From Enoplolaimus lenunculus (taxonomy: Eukaryota > Nematoda > Enoplea > Enoplida > Thoracostomopsidae), in contig JASANG010003067.1 of NCBI GenBank assembly GCA_030248215.1, positions 1 through 64,000 of the forward strand: DNA of 64,000 nt, written 5' to 3'. Positions within the stretch are counted from its first letter, which is position 1; every line of letters starts with the position of its first letter. Made by a program: the position numbers and the translations under genes. The notes beneath the pieces were generated by a model. That model saw only the letters and a program-made list of their open reading frames with translations, did no database searches and was not told where the DNA came from. Below, in pieces: positions 22,341 through 33,500 of the stretch.

Positions 22341-24578
22341 CTAACTTCTGCTATTGCTATAATCTTCAGGAAATTCAAATACATGCGAACCAAGGCCTCG
22401 AACCCGTGGCAACACTCCGGCATTTGGAATGACGTTCCACGAGAGCGTTAACGTTATGTTCTTGTTTCCCCTGTAACAAAATACGTACATATAGAAACGT
22501 TCAGAACGGCATATAAAACCAATCACGAGTTCAAAATATGTCTTTTGACCATCGAATCAGCTAATGGAGTGTAGCGAGATTGCACGCATGTTTTTGACAG
22601 AGCCCAACAAGTGCTGTTTGAAATTACTGAATGGCGAGAAAATTAGTTTGATTTAAGCTTTTTCGGTATCCCCTCGCGCCATGTCGCTAGCTGGTGATAA
22701 TTGTCGCAGGTTTTACGGAAATATACACCTCAACCAATAACACAACGTGCAGCGGTAACAAAACGAAATATTTGGTAAGTCAACTTGCATAGGGCCGCGT
22801 CCACTCATCGCTAAATGTCGAACATCCCAAATGTGCTAAGCAAATTAGAACATTAAGGCATATAAACTGGAACTGTAAAGGGCTAAAGCGACGGTAGCAA
22901 CAAATTATTAATGTTTATTGGTTTTACTTGAGACCGCTTCCGTCATCCCAGAAAAAGTATTTTGCGTGTGAGCTCTTTAAATCGATAACAGCATTATCAC
23001 CGCGCTGAACAATTTTGTCCCAAAGCACCACTTGGTTTAGCGCCTACAACAAGAAAACAATAATCAAAATGAATAAAACTACGTTTTTATACTATCCAAT
23101 TGGTTATACACACACTTCAATTTAACATGTCTTGTTATTCATGTTCTTACTTTAAAATCAGCATACGATTTGATATCACACACTACTTACTTATACATGC
23201 AGTCTTGTTATTCATACATTATTACTTTAAAGAAGCACATACGATTTATCGTCACACGCAGGGATGTGCATTCTCGGTTTAAAACCGAAACCTAGCCCTG
23301 ACTACCGAAACGGGGCAAGAAACGTCTCGGTCTCAGTCAATATTGGGTCATTACCGAAAAAATAAAAGTTTCATAAATTATTTCTAATGCTTTTTTCGTA
23401 GTTTGATGTGCTTTTTAGTTTTTGTGCGTATTTCATAGCTTTTTAAGAATATATACTCGTAGTTATTGCGTCACTATGACATTTCATAATTTAACAAAGA
23501 AACTTTATTCATCAGCCAGCACTTACTTCCAAGGCAGTCATAGACCTGCTGAATCCTCGACTTCTAACTTATTCTAATAAAACTGCAAACATATTTTGGC
23601 AGCTCACCACTAATACCTGACAACACACTAAGAGTAAATGCTTGTTTGCTAAATTCTCTTTAGATATACACACGAACATGCTAAATATAATTAACTGTGG
23701 CTCACATTGTTTTCAGTTTGATATTCTGCGGTTAAATACAAAAACAATTGCTTTGTATTCCAGTCAAACAGTGGTAATAAATCTGATTGTAGATTGAAAT
23801 TCAGATAACCAAGGTCATTTTTTTCTCTTGCAGCACTATAGTCCGGCAAATGCTTCCTGCAACATTCAGGTTGACATAAAACGTCCCTAAGATATTATAA
23901 AACTAGAAAATAAAGCAACATCTGATTTTCGATGTTCTTATCCGATGCACGTGTATCCGCGCTAAGTTTCACCCGGTTTGACTTTGTACAATACTTAAGC
24001 CCTATTCACACGTGCATGTTTTTGCTGCGAAAACTTGCAGCTGCAACTTGCATTTGCAAGGTTTGTTCAAAATCCCGTTCGATAAACTTGCAGCTACAAA
24101 TAATTCATTTTAAATCATAGCTAGGCGCAGCAAAAACTTGCGCGTGTGAATAGGACTCAATATATAGATGTCGGGTATTGCACGATGTAACACTCCAATA
24201 CATATCACACACATAAAACCAAATAATAGTACCACAAGTCAGTTGAAGCAGTGCCGCGATAGTTCAGTTGGTAAGAGCGTTGGCCCGGTTAGCCAAAGGT
24301 CACTGGTTTGAATCCAGCCGTGTTCAATTGTTTCAACTACTTGGCACAAACATAACACTTACATCCATTGTGCATAAACCGCGCAACCTTACAATTGAAG
24401 AATATTATTTATAACACTGGTGCATTTAAACTTACACTAGGTGTTTTGTCGTTTCAATGTTTACTGGAGCTTGAAAATCTTTGTTTAAGTTGCTCAAAAA
24501 ACAGCAAAACGTAACTGCTGCCAAAACACTCAGTGTGAACGCAAAAACTGCGTTCGCTCTTGAAATAAATGAATGCAT
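22341..24578 (-). CDS. SPCS3: Signal peptidase complex subunit 3 (SPCS3), four exons
   Basis: Minus-strand exons are 24578-24436, 23856-23706, 23043-22928 and 22470-22341 (stop), with consistent phases (2, 0, 2), giving 179 residues against about 180 in human. SPCS3 is the single-pass ER subunit of signal peptidase (SPC22/23) that helps cut signal peptides in the lumen. The start [20 protein letters not shown] matches the conserved N-terminus and membrane anchor (about residues 11-28). Later landmarks are [48 protein letters not shown] and the [15 protein letters not shown] block. The upstream in-frame ATG was rejected because conservation begins at MHSFISRAN. Intron 1 carries a TTAA-flanked MITE and a tRNA-like sequence. 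Confidence 0.96.
23995..24160. mobile_element. piggyBac-like MITE in SPCS3 intron 1
   Basis: Begins TTAAGCCCTATTCACACGTGC and ends GCGTGTGAATAGGACTCAA, so the right TTAA has changed. The interior repeats AACTTGCAGCTGCAA blocks, as in the 5715 copy. Confidence 0.7.
24252..24326 (+). pseudogene. tRNA-like sequence in SPCS3 intron 1
   Basis: Box A TAGTTCAGTTGGTAAGAGC and a box-B-like GGTTTGAATCC are in tRNA spacing. A 5-bp anticodon stem TTGGC/GCCAA encloses a 7-base loop CCGGTTA. The acceptor ends do not pair, box B has T for C, and position 33 would be C instead of U, so this reads as a tRNA pseudogene or SINE head antisense to SPCS3. Confidence 0.55.
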
Positions 24579-25572
24579 ACGTATTATCCTATTATAGCAA
24601 CTAGCTACGGCTTTATACACGCATTGCGAGGAGCAAAATTACTGTTTCAAAATTAAATTTTAGATATTATTGTCAGGATTAACACCCCTAAACGTCAGTA
24701 ACTGCGTTTCAACAACAGAATTAACAACCATAATTACACTGTGTTTCAATTAAAACTAGAAATTAGCCGAGCGCTGATGTCGGAGCTACATACTCAACAA
24801 ACATCGGCCTTGCAAATAAGGTCAATTTAGTAACGTTGTTACAACTAGAATTTCAGGAACCCAGGCATTAGGTTGCGGCCAGAATTATAACATTCACGCC
24901 GCTGTTTGGTTTTAACATGTGACTTTCTCAAATGCTTAATGTTTAAAACTTGAGGCCAAGGCCCATATGCTCAAATCTGTTTCAAAAGTTACATGACCTA
25001 TCACCAACCTGGCGATAGGTGCTACACACATTTGAGAATATGGGTACAGGCCTGTACCTATCTCACCTAGCTATGGGGGGCCAAAAATTTTTCAGGAAAG
25101 GCATTCAAGGGTTTTCAATGACTTAGAAGCAAGATTGAAAATCTTCTAGGGGCCAAAATTATTCCAGGGTGCTAAGCCCCCTGACCTCTCTTGGCTACGG
25201 GCCGGTTGAGGCTGACATGCAAACATACATAAAGCACTAGAATTTAAATATATACAATACGCTGGTTAAACTACATTGCTACGACAAACTTTAATATTTA
25301 AGGTTATACACCCAAGAGCACCAATAACAAAGTCAAACCTTGTAGTGCCTTGAACGAATGTTGATGTTAAATGAGGCATTTTCAAATGTCTAATTTTGAA
25401 TTTCGTTAATTTCGTTATGCAAAGTTTAGTTTTCATCACTTTTCGGATTACTGCAACTTAGTCTTGATTTTTGTCGATATGGCAGCTCTTGTCGCTAATT
25501 GCAAACTTGTGTATCCCATTACAGATTTATGCACTGGTATTACTTTTTATAGTTAAAAATTATCTAGTCATA
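24579..25572. other. Divergent promoter interval between SPCS3 and RNF11
   Basis: SPCS3 (minus) and RNF11 (plus) are transcribed away from each other across about 1 kb, so both promoters should be here. No TATA box or CpG-rich block is evident. A CCTGACCTCTCTTGGCTACGG-like repeat piece lies at 25060-25210. Confidence 0.45.
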
Positions 25573-27397
25573 ATGGGTAACCGTCTTGGTGTCGCTGATT
25601 CAGATCGAAATATGGCTGAATCCGCTGGTAGCATATCGTCTAGACGTCAGAATTCATATGACACAGACTCTGATGTACCTATGTACTATGATGAAGTAAA
25701 TTTCTGGGTTCTAAATCAACCATTAATGAGTTCTAGTTTTCATTAGAATATTTTTATCTGCTCCAAATTGCACTTTAATTCATGCAATCAAACTATAGCA
25801 CAACAGCATATTTTGGAGGGAAGTAGTAAACAAGTGTACAATTTGATGTGGTTGACGTATATATTATCTCAGCAATAAATCTATCTATCAAACGTGTATA
25901 TTTTAAGTGCTAAGTATTTATTTTTTTTAGTTTTTTGGTGCGAGTTCGCACCACCATAGCGGCGGAATGTCAGCGATGCCGTCTCATGCCTACTCAAGAT
26001 TTGTCCCACATGGAAACAACTTTGCTTCAACTAGTACCGGTCATCGCTATCGCGACAAAGGCCCATATTTGTCGGAAGAAGAGCAGATCAAAATAGCTCA
26101 GAGAATTAGCCTCATACAGCATTTGCCTACTGATGTATACGTTGAGGGCACGAAAACGGATGATAAAGAGTAAGCGATAATTAGTTAGCGATATTGTCTT
26201 TTTCGCATGTCTCTAAGCTCTAAATTACTGTTTTAAGCTCTAAATTACTGTTATATGAACCTTTCGTTTTCATTTCAACCAGTGTACAACTGAGTATGAT
26301 ATAATTTGAAAACGAAAATATTTTTAAGAAGGCTTAGTTTTAGTCTGAAACGCATATCCATGCCAGTGGCAATACCCCTGCCGTCAATTCATAATGGCAT
26401 TATTAGTGCCACGGTAGGGGTATTACTACTGATGCCATTATGAATTTTTAGGTGTGTCATCTGTATGATGGATTTTGAAATCGGTGACTCAATTCGGTAT
26501 TTGCCGTGTATGCATACATATCATACTGACTGTGTTGACGACTGGCTAATGCGATCGTTCACGTGTCCGTCGTGTATGGAACCGGTTGATGCGGCGTTGT
26601 TGAAAAGCTATCAAACAAGTACCGCAGCTGCGTCCTCGACACAGACCATTCTAGCTGGTTTATCAATTTCTAAAATTGAATCACGACGGGGAGGGTTGTC
26701 TGTTGCTGCAGCTGCTTCAACACAAGGGTCATTGGCACATCATCGAAATACTAGTAGTTCGAATAATATTTCGAGCGGTAATAGCGGCGCAAGTTCAAAG
26801 AAGCAGGTAACTGCTGGTAATTCAACGTATAATTCTTGTGGTACGGGTATATGTTCGAGCACTACGTCAAATATGCCCGGAATGAGCACTGTTGGAAAAA
26901 CGAGGACCAGCTCTAATCGGCAATACGCAGACGCGTCGTCAAGTCGATCGGCAAGGTATGACCAAGTGAATTTGGGAGCTAGTAATAGCGCGGGGGCAAT
27001 GGCGGATGACCCACAAACCCTAGCCGGACAGATAAACAGTCTGCGTGTAACAGCAACAACGATTGCAAATGCAACTGATATTCATTATCAAGGCAATGGG
27101 GTCGCACCTAGTGCTGTGAGCAAGGCTAGTATGTCTATTTCACGAGTTGCCTTTGATAATAATTTAGCTAATCCTGCCGTAAGCGCTGGGCCAACAACAA
27201 ATGATTTACGAACCACAGGTATTTCCAAAGCGTCCGCCGCCGACGAAAGTTGCCAGCAGAAAAAGATAACAGGGTTGGTGCACGAGGGTGGACCTAAATC
27301 TGGCGCAAACGATTTCACAGCTGACCCATGCAGAGTTAGCGAGAAAATTGCACGAAATGAAACGGTGGAGCCATGTGATAATGAAACTAGTGGTTAA
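25573..27397 (+). CDS. RNF11: RING-H2 E3 ligase RNF11 with long C-terminal tail
   Basis: Exons are 25573-25695, 25931-26169 and 26452-27397 (stop), phases 0 and 2, giving 435 residues; human RNF11 has 154. RNF11 is a membrane-associated ubiquitin ligase of endosomal trafficking and TGF-beta/NF-kB control. MGN at the start suits N-myristoylation and fixes the ATG over an in-frame upstream one. SEEEQIKIAQRISLIQHLP and the RING are almost identical to vertebrates: C122, C125, C140, H142, H145, C148, C159, C162, then MEPVDAALL. The vertebrate PPxY motif is absent; the equivalent region reads SDVPMYYDE. Residues from about 171 to 435 form a low-complexity Ser/Ala/Asn/Thr-rich tail in the same exon as the RING, so it is not an annotation join. 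The splice acceptor of exon 3 lies against crossed inverted repeats. Confidence 0.95.
26365..26446 (+). other. Interleaved inverted repeats at RNF11 exon 3 acceptor
   Basis: Pair 1 joins 26365-26384 to 26411-26430: 20 positions, 17 Watson-Crick, two G-U in RNA and one mismatch. Pair 2 joins 26386-26400 to 26432-26446: 15 perfect positions. The order is left1, left2, right1, right2, so the stems cross and both can form only as a pseudoknot. Right arm 2 covers the T-rich tract just before the AG at 26450-26451. Confidence 0.8.
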
Positions 27398-27932
27398 GCA
27401 TTTTTGTCGTTACTTTTCGAAACCAACACGGATTCAAGCCTGTTTTGTTTTGAAATAGACAACGTTCGCAGGTTTACATGGAAAGTTTTCTGAATGGAAT
27501 GTCAAGGCGTGTTTAAGTTTAATGATAAATTAGCTTAATTGCCGGTATTCTCGACTGTGTTAAAATTGATTTACGTGCGTTCTAGTTCAAGTGGTTTTAA
27601 AACTGCAGCGGCTAAACACTGGTGTCGTATTTTGGCTCTAGTACAATTTGCCACCGCGTTGCTGCTTGCTTGGGCTTGAACTAAAGCTAAGGTGTGGAAA
27701 AATTTTTCCGATGCATAAGCCTCAACATAACTGATAGGGAAAAGTGTACGAAGACTAGAGAGTCGATAACTTATTGGCTAGATCGTGCGTAAGCCTTAAC
27801 GTAACATGTGATAAAAAGTATTCAAAGAGAGTCATAAATTTCGTTCGGTTGGATCAAGGAAAAGCGGCTAATGTGTTATAGAAATCTAGGTTCCTATTTG
27901 ATTTTATGGAAAGCAGGCTAAGGATAGGTTGT
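27398..27932. other. Downstream flank of RNF11
   Basis: Likely RNF11 3' UTR at the left. No other gene or repeat was recognised. Confidence 0.4.
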
Positions 27933-28314
27933 CAGGTGCAACCGGAATTCCAATGCCGGTTCCGGAAAATACTTACCTGAATTAGAAATTCCGGTATTAA
28001 AATTTGGTCGGTTTTAATTAAGATATTTTGCTACAAAACGATGATAAAATTATCCAGATTTCATTACTACAGTATGCAAACCTTGATAATCGCCAAAAAT
28101 AAACCGTCGAAGGTAGATTTAGCTTCCGTGGATATGAAAATCTAAAATACAGCAGATAAAGTGAATCTCTATCTCCAACTAGGGTTATTCCATCAATAAT
28201 ATTGCAAAAATGAAAATTAAAATGAATTTTTAGTGGTATGTATTTTTCATTTTCCGTTTCCGATAAATGTTTCAAATTCCCGTTCCGGCAAATTGTAATT
28301 CTGGTTGCACCCTG
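27933..28314. mobile_element. hAT-type MITE, complete ends
   Basis: Left end CAGGTGCAACCGGAATTCC and right end CTGGTTGCACCCTG form an inverted repeat, with CCGG-rich subterminal blocks on both sides. Flanking 8-mers TAGGTTGT and GTTGTTGT agree at only 5 of 8 positions, so the target duplication is decayed. No coding content. Confidence 0.8.
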
Positions 28315-30303
28315 GTTGTTGTGTTAGTTTTAAAATTGGGCGTGTGGGTGTGAGCGACGTTTGCAGGGCAGTTCGCGTGATTTCTTGTGTTTATCATAGA
28401 GTAATACAAAAAGTAGCGTGCATTTTTTTGCGAAATTTTTTGACCGTGCAGATTTTTGCTAAATTAGCAATAGAATCTCGAAAGTGAGATTGTCTATGTT
28501 ATCCTTAGGCTCTCCGAAGCAAAAGATGAAAGGTAATAACGGTAGCTTGGGGTGTAGGTATTAGGTCAGCGTAAAACAAAACTATGTTTTGTGAGAGTTA
28601 TGTTACGATGTTACGTAGCAAGTCGTCGTGGAAGATGTATACTAATGTTCTATTAAATGTTAAAACAGATACTGCATAAGTGCATGCTTAAGGAGAATTT
28701 TGGCGAGAGGTGCCGTAAAGTTAGTAATATCACTGAATGAAATCATGACAATATTGCTAGCTTTTGACTTCTTCATATTGTTTGAGATGTACTGTGGTAT
28801 CCATTACTTTTAATGTTCTATTATTGTCTTTTTATGTGAATATGAAGGTAACTTCAAGCTCTTACCGTTCATAATTTGAGGAACAGACGATGAAACTAAT
28901 TCAAGTTCATGAAAAAAATTACTGGAAAACTCGAAACAAACACATCTTGCTTCAATTATTTAATGTTTGCGACTGAAAATATTACATTTCAACACCATCT
29001 TTTGGTAGAACAGGGGCGTGCCTATGGTTGCCTAACCCCAAAATCTAACTTCAAGCACTTTTGCAATAGAGTGTAGAACGTGTGAAATATTTACCATGTT
29101 TCTCGGAGATATGTGGGCTATGTTAGTGTACAATGTTCAAAACTAAACAAGAAAATATTGATGTGCCACACCAGTTTTGCTAATGCCGATTCCAATCCTT
29201 ATTTTCAAATTTTGCCGATGGCAAACCTACATATTATGCCGATATCGATGTCGATACTAATTTTAATAAAATCGTATTTTTAGGAACGTTAGTATTACTA
29301 AATACATGGTCAAAAATGCAATGAGTTAGCCTACAAGCATAAACATCTATAACAACTGTTAATTTCGCTAAATTTCATAGTGTGCACATTAGGCATCTGC
29401 AAGTGTATTCAATGACATCCTCTCAGGACATAATCTGCCAAGAGGAAGGGTGTTATATTTAGCACGATTATTTGCTAAACAGCTCCTAATGGCCGTGTAA
29501 AAATTAATGGGGTCTCTTTTAAACAGGGCCAGGGTCACTTTTGCACGCCACAGTACTATAAATATTGGACCCCCATGAAAATGTTCCCGGGGGTCGTTCT
29601 TTCCAGGCCATTTTTTAATGCGACATCGGAACCAACTGGGAACAAGAATACTCTGTAAAACGGTAGGTATTTATTTTGTTTTGTCAAATAATGTGCTTGA
29701 ATGAAATGTGAACTCCAACACGCTTATAATATACTGTGGTAATCATAACCATTACTTGAGACTGAAATCGGCAAATTTTGAAAATATGAATCGGTATCGG
29801 CATATCATTGTTGCGGTTTCAAGCATTATACGTGAGCCTATCACATTAGTCGTAATAAAAGAACTTAATATTATACTGATAACTTATTTCGTGATAGTCC
29901 GTTCAATATAGTACTGAATATTGATGCTTTGGCCCTTGCAAATCGTATTCCAAGAATTTAGATTTTTTTCCCGTAATTTTTTGGATGTAAATGTGAAATG
30001 AAGATAGGAATAGGAATTAGAACTATTTAAGAATAGTTTTCCAAAAAACGGTTTTGCTAACTTAAAACGCTTGCCTTTTCTTTGGATATTTCGTCTTTTC
30101 GCTTGAATTAATTGTTAGATAATAAAAGTTTAGAAATTTTTTTGGAAAGAAATGTTAGTCTGCTGTTATTTGTTAAGTTAAAGTCGCAGATTTGTATAAC
30201 GGTCATAGCATCAAGTTATATATGGGTGGTATTATATCATGTCCTGTTATCACATAATTATTTGTGCCATTTATTTTGGATAATGCTGCGGCGTTTTTGA
30301 CAG
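28315..30303. other. Long AT-rich interval without a recognised gene
   Basis: Frames at 28305-28487 and 29708-29911 show no family features. If the plus-strand exons starting at 30304 are real, their 5' exons may be hidden here, but none could be distinguished. Confidence 0.35.
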
Positions 30304-31041
30304 TATTTCCCGCATAAACGCTTGGGACATCGAGTTAACGGCGACAAATATCGTAAACCGCAGACAAGCGACATGTACACTGCAAATTCTAATTTCGACT
30401 CTGCCAGAAGCAAGGCTAGGTGCTATTAAGTCTTGTAAACCGGAACGGGAATTTTTTTCTGGCAGTGTCTTCCTTATACTAATAATAGCCCATATATATA
30501 TATCAGGGTGCAACCGGAATTCCGGTTCCGGCATTTTTTCACTTTCCGGTTCCGGTAAATTTTTACCGGATTTAAAAATTCCGGTGTTATAATTTGGCCG
30601 TTTTTTTAACTTTGCTAATCTTTAAGAATCTCTTTAGAAAGCCACTTGTATTCCGAATATAAGCCATTGATGGTGGATTTCACTTCAGTCGACGACGAAA
30701 ATCTAAAATACAACAAATAAAATAAATATCTATGTTCGACTAAGGTTATTTCACAAATAATAGAGCAAAAAATAAGATTAAAATGAAATTTTTGGTGAAA
30801 TGCATTTTTCACTTTCCGGTTCCGGTAAAATTTTCAAATTCCGGTTCCGGTAAATTGTAATTCCGGTTGCACCCTGATATATATATATATATATATAATA
30901 TATATATATATGTGTATGTATATATATATCGTGCTTTCCAGCTTCCGTCTCCAAAAACAAGGTTTTGAACGAATCGTCACCGACCCCGAAAAGTTTTACC
31001 GAGGAAATATGACCGTCATTCTAGATGCCGTGCTCCAGATG
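30304..31041 (+). CDS. Two candidate internal exons of an unidentified protein
   Basis: Exon a, 30304-30429, opens after TTTTTGACAG and reads ISRINAWDIELTATNIVNR, continuing to PEARLGAI. Exon b, 30942-31041, opens after CTTTCCAG and reads FRLQKQGFERIVTDPEKFY, continuing to ILDAVLQM before GTATAT. Joining a to b through the GT at 30430 keeps phase (AA+C). Amino-acid texture is protein-like and the intron between them is exactly where a hAT-type MITE sits. I do not recognise the family. No ATG exon or stop was found nearby, so this is a partial model; the donor of exon a (GTCTTG) is weak. Confidence 0.4.
30504..30876. mobile_element. hAT-type MITE, intact ends, in AT microsatellite
   Basis: The best copy of the family: CAGGGTGCAACCGGAATTCC at the left and GGTTGCACCCTG at the right. 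It is 373 bp, with subterminal CCGGTTCCGG repeats. Both flanks are ATATATAT, compatible with an 8-bp target duplication but not decisive, because the site is itself an AT repeat (30491-30503 and 30877-30930). Confidence 0.9.
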
Positions 31042-31072
31042 GTATATATACTACTGCCAGTATACGTTGTTA

Positions 31073-31453
31073 CTGTATTGACCCGAATAAGAGGGCGTCC
31101 CTATTTTCAGTCCCTAAACCCTCATTACAGTCCATAAATGTCAATTAACCCTAAATTATAGCGCCTAAATAACTCCAGAACCAAATAATTTGAGTTCGAA
31201 ACTTTAAAGCGTACATAAATTTTAAAAGTACATTACTAAGTATAACGTTGTATTATCATTCAAGCTATTGACACAAGACAAATAAACGTTTAATTCAATG
31301 GATAATTGCAGTACCGGATATATACCTATCAATAACGAATGGCGGCGGAGCGTGGGTTGAAAATAAATAACAGTCCGTAACCGAAGAACTAAAGGGGTAC
31401 CCTCTGGAGAGACCAAATAAATATCAATCCCCCCTATTATTCGGTCACTACAG
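31073..31453. mobile_element. TA-flanked MITE (Tc1/mariner type)
   Basis: CTGTATTGACCCGAATAAGAG at the left and TTCGGTCACTACAG at the right form terminal inverted repeats, and TA flanks both sides. The copies at 52412 and 37594 share ends and interior. No transposase is encoded. Confidence 0.85.
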
Positions 31454-32494
31454 TAATAGCCCTGCTTGGCCTGTATGGATTGAAATAACTTCAGATATTT
31501 TGTACCAGCCGAAATAACGGTTGCAAATTGAAACAAACCAATGATATAATTAAACTTCTCACAAGTGGCAAACGAAGCCGCCTTCAAGAGGGTAGCACAT
31601 TAATCCACATCCCGGTAAAATTAAAAATGGCTTCAAGTAGTTGAGAAAAATTGCACTACACAGTTTAAATAATATAGTTCATTGGATTTTGCGCCCAATG
31701 TAGAACAGGGTCGTAAAGTGAGCTTATATATACCTAAGGCTAAGCAAAAAATGAGTGTAAAGCTTAAATAACTCTATTGCAGTCCCACAGAAAAACGTTC
31801 CGCCCATGATCTTTACTTGGGTCGACCCTGTTAAGTATCTTAGAGTTGGTTGTATTTAGCTGGAAGATTGATTTTTTCCTGAAACGTGACGGATTTCAGT
31901 ATATATGTTCTGAAACTCTGGAAAAGAGGTTGTACACTATAAGCTTTTCCGTCCATTGGTTCCTGTTCAAATGAGAGATTTTCAGAACGGCGTGCGGCAC
32001 ACAATTGTTCACAAGCGTATTGTATATAAATACGGTTGTTTGTGTTTTTAATTGTGTGTATTTCATGTGATTATAAACTAAACATGGTGTTCGTTCTGCT
32101 GAGTGAAGTACATGTTAAATAAAGACATACCGATGTACCATAATCAAAAAATGAACATCGGGGATTGTTTAGATTATAGATTACATTTTCTTGCTTAGGC
32201 TTAGAAAACACACTTTTGCAACGCTTAGGCTTTAGGCTTACGCACTAGCAGGTACAGAGGAGCGTACGCCCCCCGTCAGAAATTTTCATGTGATACAATT
32301 TTTCCCCGTAGAAAATTTTTTTGTAAACAATTTTCCTGCATAATTTTTGTGATAAAATGGTAAGCTACCTTACAATTTTTCGCTGTCAGAAACTTTTTAG
32401 TGATAAAATGATAAGTTCCCTACCATACAATTTTTGCGTCTCATAACATTTGCCAGCCCACCCCCCGTCAAGGGGACTGACTGGTAAGACAACC
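31454..32494. other. Interval with one coding-like minus frame
   Basis: A minus-strand frame from about 31599 down to 31456 reads ATLLKAASFATCEKFNYII, continuing to LFQSIQAKQG before entering the MITE. It looks protein-like but has no ATG and no recognised family. From 32190 to 32450 there are CTTAGGC-like hexamers and short GTGATAAAATG repeats. Confidence 0.35.
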
Positions 32495-32539
32495 CCACTA
32501 CGAAAATTCTTCATTTCCGTTTTTCAATCTAACAACCCG

Positions 32540-33045
32540 CTTTCCCAGCGAGACCTTGCATCTTTCCCAATTGCCCGAAACAAACCTGCTCCGTTTTTCG
32601 GTTTTCCCAGCGAAAAAAGCAGCTGTCGCGTTCTCCCATTTGCCTGAAACAGGTCTGTTCCATTGTCCTGTATTCCCAGCTAAAATTTGCAGCTGGCCCG
32701 TTGTCCCATTCGTCCGAAACATTCCTGTCCTGTTTTCCCAGCGAAAATTTGCAGCTGTCTCGTTTGCCCGTTTTGCCCGCGAAAACTTGCAGCTGTCCCG
32801 TGTTTCAATTTGTCCGAAACAGGCCTGTCCCATTTTCTCGTTTTCGCAACAAAAATTTGCAGCTGCCCCGTTTTCTCAATTGCCCGAAAAACCTATCACG
32901 TTATCCCAGCGAAAATTTGCAGCTGACTCGTTTTTCCATTAACTTGAAGCAGGCCTGTCACATTGTCCCGTTTTCCCAGCGGAAAGTTGCGGCTGTCCCC
33001 CTTTTCCATTTGCCCGAAACAAACCTGTCCCGTTTTCCCTTGTGC
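32540..33045. repeat. Minisatellite, unit about 60-65 bp, about eight copies
   Basis: The degenerate unit contains TTTTCCCAGCGAAAATTTG, CAGCTGTCCCGTT and TTGCCCGAAACAGGCCTGTC. Because units vary in length, several overlapping frames on both strands stay open (for example 32701-33192 plus and 32498-32833 minus); none should be taken as a gene. Pieces of the unit (CAGCTGTCCCG, CCCAGCGAAAA) recur in the 50.8-52.4 kb arrays. Confidence 0.85.
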
Positions 33046-33318
33046 CCACTAGATTTGGTTTTTTCTGTGTACATTGTTTGTAAAATGATAGAGCTGTTTG
33101 ACTTTGGTCTTTTTTCAAATCGCAGTTATTGCCATAAAATTTTGAAAATTCAGTGTCATATTGAAAGCAAGTATAGCGCCATCTTCCATTGATTACAAAA
33201 TTTATTGTTTTTAAAAAAGTAATTCGAAAATTAACTGCAAAGGTGTGCGCTAAACAAGTCAGCCGACGCAAAAAATGACGCAATTCAACTCACAGCGCGT
33301 GGCTTTTACACAGTAAAT

Positions 33319-33500
33319 GGCCAATGTTACTTTACGGGGCGTAACAGAAGATTAAGCGTATTCCTAAGCCTAAGTCTAAACGTAGTAAAAATGTGTTCCT
33401 AAGCCTAAGCCAAAGCCTAAGCAAAAAATGTAATCTGGAATCTAAACCTGCTGTTTTATAGGCCCACGCGAAACCTGGACGCCCCTTAAAGTAACATGGG
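33319..33500. mobile_element. MITE with CATGTTACTTTAAGGGGCG ends
   Basis: GGCCAATGTTACTTTACGGGGCG and its inverted partner CGCCCCTTAAAGTAACATGGG bound 182 bp. The interior is rich in CCTAAGCCTAAG hexamers. Isolated ends of the same family occur near 14755, 18970, 44740, 51120 and 53905. Confidence 0.65.

Noticed and set aside
31222-31587. 121-codon minus frame as a complete gene
   Set aside because: More than half of it is the TA-flanked MITE; only the first ~45 codons look protein-like and there is no ATG.
32498-33192. Overlapping frames of 111-163 codons on both strands
   Set aside because: All fall inside the 60-65-bp minisatellite and repeat its unit.
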